DNA of 64,000 nucleotides from JAMQPK01 sp963761975 (GCA_963761975.1 CAVXIR010000002.1:248001-312000), one strand, 5' to 3'; positions 41,488 to 50,627 are shown, counted from the stretch's first letter. A program made the numbers and translations. Notes: generated by a model from the sequence alone, not told the origin.

Positions 41488-42003
41488 ATGTCAGGCGAGG
41501 GTGGATTCTTAACGAGCCGGCTCGACGAGGCTATCGGCTGGGCCCGAAAGTACTCGATCTTCCAGTACCCGTTCGTGACGGCGTGCTGTGGCATGGAGTA
41601 CATGGCCACGGCCTGCTCTCACTACGATGTCGACCGCTTTGGCGCCGGCTTGCCCAGATTCTCTCCGCGTCAGGCGGACGTGCTCTTCGTGGTCGGCACG
41701 ATCAGTCACAAGATGGCGCCCGTGATGAAGCGCATCTACGACCAGATGGCCGAGCCCAAATGGGTCGTCTCGTTCGGCGTGTGTACCTGCACGGGCGGTT
41801 TCTACGACAACTACGCAACCGTGATGGGGATCGACACGATTATTCCAGTCGACGTCTACATCCCGGGCTGTCCTCCACGACCTGAGTACGTGCTGGATGG
41901 CTTGCTCAAGCTGCAGGCGAAGATCACCGAGCAGCATGCAAGCGGCCGGCGCCCGGTGCCTGAGCTCAGACCGGCGATGCAGAAGCCAGAGTTCGAGCCA
42001 TGA
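41488..42003 (+). CDS. nuoB: NADH-quinone oxidoreductase subunit B
   Basis: 171 residues, with AAAGG upstream. The N2 [4Fe-4S] ligands: FVTACCGMEYMATACSHYDV with two adjacent Cys, GVCTCTGGFYDNYATVMGID with a Cys, and VYIPGCPPRPEYVLDGLLKL with another. This is the cluster that reduces quinone, set between NuoD and NuoH. The C-terminus is slightly longer than in E. coli and its ATGA overlap couples it to nuoC. Confidence 0.95.
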   Translation: MSGEGGFLTSRLDEAIGWARKYSIFQYPFVTACCGMEYMATACSHYDVDRFGAGLPRFSPRQADVLFVVGTISHKMAPVMKRIYDQMAEPKWVVSFGVCTCTGGFYDNYATVMGIDTIIPVDVYIPGCPPRPEYVLDGLLKLQAKITEQHASGRRPVPELRPAMQKPEFEP

Positions 42004-42581
42004 ATGCCGGGTCTTTGATTCAGGCAGTGAGCGAACGTTTCCCAGGAGCCGTGACGGCGTCGCATTCGTTTCGCGGCGACGCGACCGCGGTCGTCTCCCG
42101 GGAGTCGCTGCTCGGGATTGCGCGAGGGCTCAAGGAGGATGCGGCCTTCCAGATGAACTTCCTGATGGACCTGACGGCCGTCGACTTTTCTGCTTTCGGG
42201 TCGAAGCCGTCTCGCGGATTCTTCTCCTCGTCCGGCGTGGCGGTGCGTCCCTCATCCGAAATTCCCACACACGATCCGTGGCCCGGTCCTCCTGAGGACG
42301 CCCGGTTCGCCCTCGTCTATCATTTCTTCTCCCTGCCGCTCAAGCACCGGCTGCGTGTAGAGGTGCTTCTGCAGGAGGACGATCCGGAAGTGGATTCCAT
42401 GACGTCGCTGTGGGCGGGGGCCAACTGGCTCGAGCGCGAGGTCTGGGACATGTTCGGGATCCGCTTCCGCGGACACCCCAACCTGAAGCGCATCCTTATG
42501 TACGACGAGTTCGACGGTCATCCACTTCGAAAGGATTATCCGGTCAATAGGCGGCAGCCGCTCATCGGGCCGGTGAACTGA
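42000..42581 (+). CDS. nuoC: NADH-quinone oxidoreductase subunit C
   Basis: 193 residues, a separate NuoC (not fused to NuoD as in E. coli). ESLLGIARGLKEDAAFQMNF followed by LMDLTAVDFS, VYHFFSLPLKHRLRVEVLLQ, and the signature WLEREVWDMFGIRFRGHPNL with RILMYDEFDGHPLRKDYPV. It binds at the base of the peripheral arm and holds NuoD and NuoI. The region GFFSSSGVAVRPSSEIPTHD (about 73-92) is an extra loop. ATG overlap with nuoB and stop overlap with nuoD. Confidence 0.94.
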   Translation: MNAGSLIQAVSERFPGAVTASHSFRGDATAVVSRESLLGIARGLKEDAAFQMNFLMDLTAVDFSAFGSKPSRGFFSSSGVAVRPSSEIPTHDPWPGPPEDARFALVYHFFSLPLKHRLRVEVLLQEDDPEVDSMTSLWAGANWLEREVWDMFGIRFRGHPNLKRILMYDEFDGHPLRKDYPVNRRQPLIGPVN

Positions 42582-43903
42582 TGGAAACGCGCGACATGCT
42601 TCTGAATGTCGGGCCCGCGCATCCTGCGATGCACGGGATCATCAGAATCATCACCAGGCTTGACGGCGAGCAGATTGTCGACATCGACGTCGAGATCGGC
42701 TACCTGCATCGGGGCTTCGAGAAGATGGCGGAGACGGTGGACTACAACGGCGTCATGCCTTACACCGACCGGCTCAACTACGTCTCGCCGCTCATCAACA
42801 ACATGGGCTACTGCATGGCCGTCGAGAAGCTGCTCGGGATGTCGGTCCCGGATCGCTGTCACTACATCCGCGTCATCATGTCGGAGATTTCCAGGATTAC
42901 CGACCATCTCACGTGCGTGGGCGCCAGCGCCATGGAGCTGGGAGCGTTCACTGTTTTTCTCTACATGATTAAAGCGCGCGAGTACTTGTGGGATCTGGTG
43001 GAGATGGTGACCGGGGCGCGTCTCACGGTGACGTATTGTCGAGTCGGCGGAGTAAAGGGGGATCTCCCCGAGGGATTCGACGAGGCGTGCGCGAAGGCGT
43101 TCAAAGAAACCCGCCAGGTGCTCAAAGAGGCGGACACGCTGCTCACGCGGAACCGCATCTTCGTCGATCGCATGTCAGGGACGGGAAAGATCTCGGCCGA
43201 GGATGCGATCTCGTATGGCATCACAGGGCCGTTCCTGCGCGGCTGTGGGGTCGCTTACGACGTACGAAAGGACTGCCCGTACTCGGTCTACGACCGGCTC
43301 GAGTTCGACGTGCCGGTTGGAACCCGAGGCGACAACCTCGATCGCTATATGGTCCGCATGGAAGAGATGGAACAGTCCATGAGGATCGTCGAGCAGGCCC
43401 TCAGAGAGATTCCCGACGGCCCGGTGTTGGCGAGCCCGGACACGGGGAAGCCGATGCCGGCAGCAGAGATGGTGGATCGAGCCAAGGTCGGCAACATAAG
43501 GAGCATTGCCGACCGCATCGCCGTGACCGATCCCACGCTCGACGGTTCGGCCAAGCCACTGCACCTGCACATTGCGGCGGATGAAAAACGGGTGTTCCTA
43601 CCGCCCAAGGAAGACACCTACGGCAACATCGAAGGGCTGATGCAGCACTTCAAGCTCGTCATGTACGGCCATGGCATACGGCCGCCGAAAGGTGAGGTGT
43701 ATTTCCCGGTCGAGGGAGCCAACGGAGAGCTTGGATTCTATGTTGTCAGCGATGGCAGCAGCAGCGCCTACCGCGTCCGGGTCCGGCCACCGTGTTTTGC
43801 CATCATGTCGGCCCTCCCCAAACTTCTCGTCGGAGACATGATCGCCGACCTGACACCCACGTTCGGGTCGGTCAACATGATTGGGGGCGAACTGGACCGA
43901 TGA
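42581..43903 (+). CDS. nuoD: NADH-quinone oxidoreductase subunit D
   Basis: 440 residues. NVGPAHPAMHGIIRIITRLD with the quinone-pocket His, EIGYLHRGFEKMAETVDYNG, PYTDRLNYVSPLINNMGYCM with the Tyr used by quinone, and the C-terminal PPCFAIMSALPKLLVGDMIA. It derives from NiFe-hydrogenase large subunits but lacks the four metal Cys, as expected. Start and stop overlap the neighbours by one to four bases. Confidence 0.95.
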   Translation: METRDMLLNVGPAHPAMHGIIRIITRLDGEQIVDIDVEIGYLHRGFEKMAETVDYNGVMPYTDRLNYVSPLINNMGYCMAVEKLLGMSVPDRCHYIRVIMSEISRITDHLTCVGASAMELGAFTVFLYMIKAREYLWDLVEMVTGARLTVTYCRVGGVKGDLPEGFDEACAKAFKETRQVLKEADTLLTRNRIFVDRMSGTGKISAEDAISYGITGPFLRGCGVAYDVRKDCPYSVYDRLEFDVPVGTRGDNLDRYMVRMEEMEQSMRIVEQALREIPDGPVLASPDTGKPMPAAEMVDRAKVGNIRSIADRIAVTDPTLDGSAKPLHLHIAADEKRVFLPPKEDTYGNIEGLMQHFKLVMYGHGIRPPKGEVYFPVEGANGELGFYVVSDGSSSAYRVRVRPPCFAIMSALPKLLVGDMIADLTPTFGSVNMIGGELDR

Positions 43904-45678
43904 ATCTCGAAACGTTCGACCCACAGGCACGGGAAATCATCGAGCGATACGACGAGCCACGGGCGGCGATGTTGCCGCTCTTGTGGCTGGTACAGGAAGA
44001 GCTCGGTCATATTCCTTCAGAGGCGGAGTTCTGGGTCGGACGTCATCTTGGGATCGCGGTCTCGCACGTGCGCGAAGTCGTCTCCTTTTACTCCATGTTC
44101 CGTACGACGCCGGCAGGCCGCCGGGAACTTCGCGTCTGCACGAGTCTGCCTTGCTTGCTGCGCGGAGCAGACGAAGTGCTCGACCGCATCAAACATCAAT
44201 TAGGGATTGGCCCTGGTGAAACAACTCCGGACGGCGAGCTGACCGTGACAGAGGTCGAGTGCCTATGTGCGTGCGAAATCGCGCCGATGGGCCAGCTCGA
44301 CGAACAATTTGTCGGCCCTCTCGACGGACCGGGCGCTCTCGAGGCGATTCTCCGCGGCGCGAGTCGCGAGCCTCAGCCATTTATCTCGACTGCTGGTCCG
44401 GTGATCTCGACACGACTGGGGAACGTGGACGGGACCTGGTGGGACGCGTACGTCGCGAGTGGAGGGTACGTCGCTGCCAAGCGGGCACTCTCGTTGACCC
44501 CCGCGCAGATCATCGACGAGGTCTCGCGCTCGAATCTCCGCGGTCTCGGTGGGGCTGGATTCCCGACCGCGAAGAAGTGGTCGTTCATCCCGAAGAACAG
44601 CGCAAAGCCGATCTACCTGGTCGTGAACGCCGACGAAGGAGAACCGGGGACGTTTAAGGATCGCTATCTGCTCGAGCGCGACCCGCATGCGTTGCTGGAG
44701 GGGATGATCGTCGCGGCCTTCAGCATTGGCAGCCACAAGGCGTACGTCTATATCAGAGGCGAGTACTTCCGCGCGGCGCAGCGCTTCAACCGCGCCGTGC
44801 AGGAAGCGTATGCGCACGGGTGGTTGGGTAAGAACATCCAGGGCAGCGGATTCAATCTGGACGTCGTCATCCATCGGGGCGCAGGTGCCTATATCTGCGG
44901 CGAAGAGACCGCGCTGCTTACCTCACTTGAAGGCGGCAAGGGCTTTCCGAAGCTCAAGCCGCCGTTTCCGGCAATCTCTGGTCTGTTCCACTGCCCGACG
45001 ATCGTCAACAACGTCGAGACGCTGGCGTGCGTGCCGTTCATTCTGCGCGAAGGAGCGGAGCGATTCGCGGGCCTCGGCACGTCGAGGCAAGGAGGGACGC
45101 GGCTGTTCTCGGTTTGCGGGCACGTCAAGCGGCCGGGACTCTACGAAGCGCCAGTCGGTGTGTCCCTGCGTGACCTGATCGAGGGCTACGCACAAGGCGT
45201 CCGTGAAGGCCGGACGATCAAGGCCGTCGTTCCGGGCGGGATCTCGGCCAAGGTACTCGCCGCATCGGAGATCGACGTCCACATGGACTTCGACTCGCTG
45301 ATGGCGGCCGGCTCAATGGCCGGCTCAGGCGGCGTGATCGTGATGGACGACACCGCCTGCATGTTCGAGGCGCTGCAATGTGCGTCGAAGTTCTTCGCCC
45401 ATGAGTCCTGCGGCCAGTGTTCTCCCTGCCGGGAAGGAACGGGTTGGGTGTACCGAATCCTCCGTCGCATCGCCGAGGGCAAGGGAAGAATCCAGGACCT
45501 GGATGATCTGCTGGCGATAGCGCGCGACATGGAAGGCAAGACGATCTGTGTGTTCGCCGACGCGGCGGCGTGGCCGGTGCAGTCCTACATCACGAAGTTC
45601 CGCGAGGAGTTCGAAGGGCATATCCGGACCGGAATGTGCCCCGCTCGAAGTCGAGAGGCTGCCGCATGCCGACCCTGA
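43900..45678 (+). CDS. nuoEF: Fused NuoE-NuoF subunit (NADH-binding flavoprotein with 2Fe-2S domain)
   Basis: 592 residues from the ATG at 43900, overlapping the nuoD stop. Residues 1-155 are NuoE: DEPRAAMLPLLWLVQEELGH, then RVCTSLPCLLRGADEVLDRI and VTEVECLCACEIAPMGQLDE with the four [2Fe-2S] Cys. A linker with GPLDGPGALEAILRG precedes the NuoF part: NLRGLGGAGFPTAKKWSFIP (FMN), NADEGEPGTFKDRYLLERDP, GAGAYICGEETALLTSLEGG (NADH), and the N3 cluster ESCGQCSPCREGTGWVYRI. In E. coli and most others E and F are separate. Electrons enter the complex here. Confidence 0.93.
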   Translation: MNLETFDPQAREIIERYDEPRAAMLPLLWLVQEELGHIPSEAEFWVGRHLGIAVSHVREVVSFYSMFRTTPAGRRELRVCTSLPCLLRGADEVLDRIKHQLGIGPGETTPDGELTVTEVECLCACEIAPMGQLDEQFVGPLDGPGALEAILRGASREPQPFISTAGPVISTRLGNVDGTWWDAYVASGGYVAAKRALSLTPAQIIDEVSRSNLRGLGGAGFPTAKKWSFIPKNSAKPIYLVVNADEGEPGTFKDRYLLERDPHALLEGMIVAAFSIGSHKAYVYIRGEYFRAAQRFNRAVQEAYAHGWLGKNIQGSGFNLDVVIHRGAGAYICGEETALLTSLEGGKGFPKLKPPFPAISGLFHCPTIVNNVETLACVPFILREGAERFAGLGTSRQGGTRLFSVCGHVKRPGLYEAPVGVSLRDLIEGYAQGVREGRTIKAVVPGGISAKVLAASEIDVHMDFDSLMAAGSMAGSGGVIVMDDTACMFEALQCASKFFAHESCGQCSPCREGTGWVYRILRRIAEGKGRIQDLDDLLAIARDMEGKTICVFADAAAWPVQSYITKFREEFEGHIRTGMCPARSREAAACRP

Positions 45679-47252
45679 CGATCGACGGCCGGCAGACGAG
45701 CAGCCCCGATGGCTCGACGGTCATCCAGGCCGCCGAGGCGCTCGGCATTTTCGTTCCGCGATACTGCTATCACCCCGCACTCTCCGTCGCCGGTAACTGC
45801 CGGATCTGCCTTGTGGAAGTGGAGAAGAGTCCCAAGCTGCAGATCGCCTGCAACACGCCGGTGGCCGACGGGATGGTGGTACACACCAAAAGTGAGAAGG
45901 CTGAGGACGGCCGACGGGCCGTGCTGGAATTTCTCCTCGCCAACCATCCGCTCGACTGCCCGGTGTGCGATCAGTCCGGAGAGTGCGAGCTTCAGAATTT
46001 CTACATGAACTTCGGGCTCTACGATGCGAGATTCCGAGAGCAGAAGGTCAAAAAGAAGAAGGCGGTCGCCGTCGGTCCACATGTGATGCTCGATCAGGAA
46101 CGCTGCATCCTCTGCTCGCGATGCGTGCGCTTTACCGATGAGATCACCAAGACAGGGGAATTCGGCATTTTCAACCGGGGGGACAGGGCCGAGCTGGCAC
46201 TCTATCCCGGTCAGGAGCTCAACAATCCGTACTCCGGCAACGTGATTGACGTCTGTCCGGTCGGCGCGCTCACCGAACAGGACTTTCGATTCAAGGCAAG
46301 GGTCTGGTATCTCTCGAGCGCCCCATCGGTGTGCAACGGGTGCGCTCAAGGATGCAACATCGACGTGCACTACGTGCTCGACAGACCGCACTTGGACGAC
46401 GGCGCCCGCGTCATGCGTCTGAAGCCGCGCTACAACCCGGACGTCAACCAGTGGTGGATGTGCGACGAGGGGCGCTTTGGTTTTCATTGGATCGACCACG
46501 GACGCCTGACACAGGTCCGCGATCGCGACACCGCGTCGACCTGGGAGAAGGCGGTCGACGCCATCAGCGCGACACTCGGGCGACTCCACGATGGCGGCGG
46601 TTCATCAGTCGGCGTCATCGCGTCTTCGCAACTCAGCAATGAGGAACTGTTCCTGATAAGGGAAGTGTTCCAGAGCGGGTTGGGTGCCAGAGTCACGGCT
46701 TCCATTCCGGGGCCGTCCGGGTACAGCGATGACTTTCTTATCAAGGGCGACAAAACGCCCAACACCCTGGGCGCGACCCTGCTGGGACTTGCCGGTCCGA
46801 ACGCTCCGCCCGCGGCCAGCATCATTACCGATGCGCTTGAGGGACGCATCGACGCGCTTTGGGTCTTCGGGCACGACCTCGAGGCGCTCGTCGGTGAGTC
46901 CGAGCTCGAAGCGCTGTCGCGCAAGGTCGACGTCCTGATCTTCTCGGGCACGAACGATAATCGCGTCTCTGCGGTTGCTCGCTGGGTATTGCCAACGGCC
47001 GCGTACCTTGAAAAGGATGGGACCTTTGTCAACTGCCACGGCAGGGTTCAGCGCATAGGCCGCGCGTTCCCGCCGCTGTCCGGTTCGCGCGAAGACTGGG
47101 CGCTATTGCTGGACATCGCGCAACGGCTTCATCGACCGCTCCCGTGGCGCAATCCCCAGGAGATCTTTCTCGCGTTGGCGAATACCGTCGCTGCGTTCGA
47201 GGGCCTGACCTACAAAGACATCGGATCGCAGGGAGAGCAAACACGGGCATGA
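45666..47252 (+). CDS. nuoG: NADH-quinone oxidoreductase subunit G
   Basis: 528 residues from an ATG inside the end of nuoEF. Iron-sulfur motifs in order: CYHPALSVAGNCRICLVEVE ([2Fe-2S] N1b), HPLDCPVCDQSGECELQ (N5, His ligand), QERCILCSRCVRFTDEITK with NVIDVCPVGALT (N4), and CNGCAQGCNIDV (possible N7-type Cys set). The molybdopterin-like C-terminal domain is shorter than in E. coli (908 residues in total there), as in many other bacteria. LPTAAYLEKDGTFVNCHGRV is the conserved late motif. Confidence 0.94.
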   Translation: MPTLTIDGRQTSSPDGSTVIQAAEALGIFVPRYCYHPALSVAGNCRICLVEVEKSPKLQIACNTPVADGMVVHTKSEKAEDGRRAVLEFLLANHPLDCPVCDQSGECELQNFYMNFGLYDARFREQKVKKKKAVAVGPHVMLDQERCILCSRCVRFTDEITKTGEFGIFNRGDRAELALYPGQELNNPYSGNVIDVCPVGALTEQDFRFKARVWYLSSAPSVCNGCAQGCNIDVHYVLDRPHLDDGARVMRLKPRYNPDVNQWWMCDEGRFGFHWIDHGRLTQVRDRDTASTWEKAVDAISATLGRLHDGGGSSVGVIASSQLSNEELFLIREVFQSGLGARVTASIPGPSGYSDDFLIKGDKTPNTLGATLLGLAGPNAPPAASIITDALEGRIDALWVFGHDLEALVGESELEALSRKVDVLIFSGTNDNRVSAVARWVLPTAAYLEKDGTFVNCHGRVQRIGRAFPPLSGSREDWALLLDIAQRLHRPLPWRNPQEIFLALANTVAAFEGLTYKDIGSQGEQTRA

Positions 47253-48340
47253 TTGCCGACCTTGTCATAAAGTTTGCGCTGGTGGGCATCGTGTTCTTCG
47301 GTGTCCTAAACCTCGCCGGGCTGCATACCTGGATCGAGCGCAAGCAGTCGGCCATCATTCAGGATCGAATCGGAGCGAACCGCGCGAGCATCTACGGTTT
47401 TCGGTTGATGGGGCTGTTCCATCCTCTCGCCGATGCGGTCAAGATGTTCACCAAGGAAGACATCATTCCCACCGGCGCAGATCGAATCCTCCATACGCTC
47501 GCGCCCTTTTTCTCCGTGTTCTTCGCGCTTGTAGCGTTTGCCGGCATCCCGTTCGGCGATCGCCTCGTCTTTGGCGATCGCGTCATCGAGCTGCAGGTCG
47601 CCAAGATCGATGTGGCGCTGCTGTATATTTTTGCGATGCTGTCGCTGGGTGTATACGGTGTGATCCTCGCCGGATTCGCGTCGCGCAACAATTACGCGAT
47701 GCTGGGCGGATTGCGCGCGACCGCGCAGATGATCTCGTACGAGATCGCTCTGGGGATTGCGATCATCGGCGTCATCATGGTGTACGGGACGCTGGATCTG
47801 CAGGAGCTGGTGCGAGGTCAGGACAGGTATCTGGCAGGCTGGATTCCTCTCTGGGGGATCGTCGTTCAGCCTGTGGCGTTTTTCGTCTTCGTGACCGCCG
47901 CGCTGGCAGAGACCAAGCGGATTCCGTTCGATATGCCGGAAGGAGAGTCGGAAGTCATCGGGTATTTCGTCGAGTACAGCGGAATGAAGTTCGGCATGTT
48001 CTATCTTGCCGATTTTCTCGAGACGATTATGGTCGCCTGTCTGGTGACGACGCTCTTTCTGGGCGGGTGGCAGGTCCCTTATCTCATGCCGGAGGGTTTC
48101 AGTTTTCCATGGGGGGTGACGCTCCCGGTCTCTTCCTGGACCTACATGCTGCTCGGCGTTGGCAGTTTCTCGATCAAAGTGCTGGTATTCTGTTGGTTGT
48201 TCATGCAGATCCGCTGGACGCTGCCCCGCTTTCGATACGACCAGCTGATGACGCTGGGCTGGAAGGGGCTGTTTCCCATTGCGGTGGCCAATGTGCTGGT
48301 CACGGCGCTGGCGCTGACGTTTTTCGGCGGTCGATCCTGA
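47249..48340 (+). CDS. nuoH: NADH-quinone oxidoreductase subunit H
   Basis: 363 residues from the ATG at 47249 overlapping the nuoG stop; eight helices. LNLAGLHTWIERKQSAIIQD followed by RIGANRASI, HPLADAVKMFTKEDIIPTGA, QMISYEIALGIAIIGVIMVY, the loop AETKRIPFDMPEGESEVIGY (Glu-rich; E-channel entrance) and FGMFYLADFLETIMVACLVT. This is the subunit that links the quinone site to the membrane pump. The stop overlaps the nuoI ATG. Confidence 0.95.
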   Translation: MIADLVIKFALVGIVFFGVLNLAGLHTWIERKQSAIIQDRIGANRASIYGFRLMGLFHPLADAVKMFTKEDIIPTGADRILHTLAPFFSVFFALVAFAGIPFGDRLVFGDRVIELQVAKIDVALLYIFAMLSLGVYGVILAGFASRNNYAMLGGLRATAQMISYEIALGIAIIGVIMVYGTLDLQELVRGQDRYLAGWIPLWGIVVQPVAFFVFVTAALAETKRIPFDMPEGESEVIGYFVEYSGMKFGMFYLADFLETIMVACLVTTLFLGGWQVPYLMPEGFSFPWGVTLPVSSWTYMLLGVGSFSIKVLVFCWLFMQIRWTLPRFRYDQLMTLGWKGLFPIAVANVLVTALALTFFGGRS

Positions 48341-48936
48341 TGGCCGTGAAGGTCCTCCGGCGGCGCGAGCTCACCTTCTGGGAAGAGCTGTATATTCCGC
48401 AGATCATCAGTGGCCTCAGGATCACGTCCGTACATTTTTTTCGGAATCTGTTTCTTCATGCGGCGCACAGCGTCGGAATGCTCCGGCATCTCGCGGCGTC
48501 TGCGACGTTCCAGTATCCCGAGGAGCCCAGGCCGCTGGCGCGGCGATTCCGGAGCCGCCATCGGCTCACCGTGCGGGAGGAAGGGACTCCCCGTTGCGTG
48601 GGGTGCATGCTGTGCGAGACCGTCTGCCCGGCGAAGTGCATCACCATCGTTGCAGGTGAGCACCCCGATCCCAACGTCGAGAAGTATCCGGTCCGCTTCG
48701 ATATCGACCTGGGGATCTGCGTCTATTGCGGGTACTGCGTGGAAGTGTGCCCCGAGGACGCCATCCGCATGGACACAGGAATCCTCGACGTTGCCGCGTA
48801 CTCTCGGGACCAGATGAAGCTCGACATCCACGAGCTGATGAACCCGGCGCTGCGCAAACCGATTGCCGCGTGCGGCCTGAAATTCCCGCACGAATGCCGG
48901 CAATCCGGTGGACAGATGAAGGGCAGCTGGGAGTGA
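48340..48936 (+). CDS. nuoI: NADH-quinone oxidoreductase subunit I
   Basis: 198 residues from an ATG overlapping the nuoH stop. Two [4Fe-4S] clusters: RCVGCMLCETVCPAKCITIV and CVYCGYCVEVCPEDAIRMDT; the N-terminal amphipathic part (LYIPQIISGLRITSVHFFRN) anchors it to the membrane. It passes electrons from NuoG to NuoB. It is the last complex I gene; the next gene, not respiratory, begins four bases after the stop. Confidence 0.94.
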   Translation: MAVKVLRRRELTFWEELYIPQIISGLRITSVHFFRNLFLHAAHSVGMLRHLAASATFQYPEEPRPLARRFRSRHRLTVREEGTPRCVGCMLCETVCPAKCITIVAGEHPDPNVEKYPVRFDIDLGICVYCGYCVEVCPEDAIRMDTGILDVAAYSRDQMKLDIHELMNPALRKPIAACGLKFPHECRQSGGQMKGSWE

Positions 48937-48940
48937 TTCT

Positions 48941-50533
48941 ATGAAACAGAGTATCCAGGCGGTCGCGCTCGCGATTCTCCTCAGCGCGACGATCTCGAGC
49001 CAGACGCCGCCGCAAACGCCCGCAAAAATCGACGGCACCGGCGGCGCGAGAACCGCGAAGCAAACGCGGCCGCCCGACAATCGGCGCCCCCGCGGGACTG
49101 CCGTCGGGCTGCTCGGGTGGCGGGCCGGCATCCGCTCCGATGCGTTCGGCGCGATTTCTTTTCTCGAAGCGGCCGCAAGAATCGACGCCGCCGGCATCGC
49201 GCACGTCGAAGCGGTCAGCACGAATCTCGACTACAAGGTGAGCCCCGACGAGATCGCCAACATCAAGGCGCGACTCACCGATCTTGGGCTCCGTGTTCCG
49301 GCGTACCGCATCGATGTGATCCCCGCCGACGAGGTCTCTCGCAGCAAGTTGCTCGATTTCGCGAAGGCGCTCGAAATCGAACTGATCCTGACGCGGCAGC
49401 CGGTGAACCTGACCGGCGTGAACGTGGCAGTCGAAGACGCCGGCGGCATGTATAAGCAGGGCGACAAGACGCTTGGTGCCAACCTTCGCCATGCCGCCAA
49501 GGCTGCGCCGCTGCTGCTCGATCTCAGCAGGCAGCAGCCACCCGAGCGTCCCGAGTGGCCGAACAAGTGCGGCGACTGCGCGACGTCACGCCCGTCGACG
49601 AGACCGCTTTTCTTCACCATCGCTCCCGGCGCCGCAGAGAACTACGACAAGGCCGTACGTGTGGCCCAGGGATATCGCGTCAATGCGATTTCCCGGATGA
49701 TGCCCATCACGACGACCGACAAGATTCCGGCGGATGAACAACAGAAGATCGACGCCGCAGTCCCCCGGCAGGCACTGGCGAAGCCGAGAGGATCGCGCAA
49801 ACTGCTCATCCTCGATGTGTGCCCGGCCGGCGGCTTTTATCACACGACGATCGCGCACGGGAACCTGATGCTGCAGCTCATCGCCAAATACACCGGCGCG
49901 TATGAGCCAATCTTCGACAACAATCTCGACAACCTGAAGTACCCGCGCATCAGGCAGTACGACGCGGTATTCCTGAACAGCGTCGTCGGTCCGGTCTTCT
50001 CAGATCCGGAGGTCCTCGACGGGTTGATTCGCTATGTTCGCGAGGGCGGCGGTGTGGCCGGCCTCCACGGCGTGACGTTCGCGTCGCAGGACGTGCGCGA
50101 GTTCGGCGAGCTGATGGGCGCGCAGGAGGGTCCGCACCAGTACAACGGCGAGCCGGGGACGCTGAAGATTGACGATCCCGAGAGTCCGCTCACGAAACAC
50201 TTCGGCGGCAAGGGTTTTTCGATGATGGACGAGTTCTATCACTTTCCCATGACGGGACCTTACACACGCGAGAGACTGCGCGTGCTGCTGAGTGTCGATG
50301 CCGACAAGAGCGACATCAAGCGGTGGCAGTATCTTCGAACGGACAACGACTTCGGGATGGTGTGGATCAAGAGGGAAGGCAAGGGCCGGGTGTTCAACAG
50401 CGTGCTCGGACACCGCCCGGATTTCTACATGTTGCCCGATCTCGTGAAATTGATGCTCGGAGGAATTCAGTTTGCGCTTGGCGATCTTGAAGCCGACACG
50501 ACGCCCAGCACGCAGATGACAGGTAAGAAGTAA
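48941..50533 (+). CDS. Secreted ThuA-type protein with an N-terminal TIM-barrel-like half
   Basis: 530 residues, signal peptide at 1-20. Residues about 60-260 resemble a sugar isomerase TIM barrel: GLLGWRAGIRSDAFGAISFL, IAHVEAVSTNLDYKVSPDEI, GLRVPAYRIDVIPADEVSR. The C-terminal 260 residues are a ThuA (glutamine-amidotransferase-like) domain: KLLILDVCPAGGFYHTTIAH, YDAVFLNSVVGPVFSDPEVL, YVREGGGVAGLHGVTFASQD, DEFYHFPMTGPYTRERLRVL and WIKREGKGRVFNSVLGHRPD. ThuA domains are linked to disaccharide use. Start five bases after nuoI, so it could ride on that transcript, although the function differs. Confidence 0.78.
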   Translation: MKQSIQAVALAILLSATISSQTPPQTPAKIDGTGGARTAKQTRPPDNRRPRGTAVGLLGWRAGIRSDAFGAISFLEAAARIDAAGIAHVEAVSTNLDYKVSPDEIANIKARLTDLGLRVPAYRIDVIPADEVSRSKLLDFAKALEIELILTRQPVNLTGVNVAVEDAGGMYKQGDKTLGANLRHAAKAAPLLLDLSRQQPPERPEWPNKCGDCATSRPSTRPLFFTIAPGAAENYDKAVRVAQGYRVNAISRMMPITTTDKIPADEQQKIDAAVPRQALAKPRGSRKLLILDVCPAGGFYHTTIAHGNLMLQLIAKYTGAYEPIFDNNLDNLKYPRIRQYDAVFLNSVVGPVFSDPEVLDGLIRYVREGGGVAGLHGVTFASQDVREFGELMGAQEGPHQYNGEPGTLKIDDPESPLTKHFGGKGFSMMDEFYHFPMTGPYTRERLRVLLSVDADKSDIKRWQYLRTDNDFGMVWIKREGKGRVFNSVLGHRPDFYMLPDLVKLMLGGIQFALGDLEADTTPSTQMTGKK

Positions 50534-50618
50534 CAGGTAAGAAGTAACAAGTAAGAAGTAACAAGTAAGAAGTAACAAGTAAGAAGTAACAAGTAAGAAG
50601 TAACAAGTAAGAAGTAAG
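50521..50618 (+). repeat. Seven 14-bp tandem repeats bridging two genes
   Basis: Units 1-2 are AGGTAAGAAGTAAC; units 3-6 are AAGTAAGAAGTAAC; unit 7 is AAGTAAGAAGTAAG. The stop codon TAA of the ThuA-type gene (50531-50533) lies in unit 1, and the last unit with the following GAGC provides TAAGGAG, the ribosome site of the next gene. The 14-base period is not a multiple of three. Confidence 0.9.
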
Positions 50619-50627
50619 GAGCGCACC

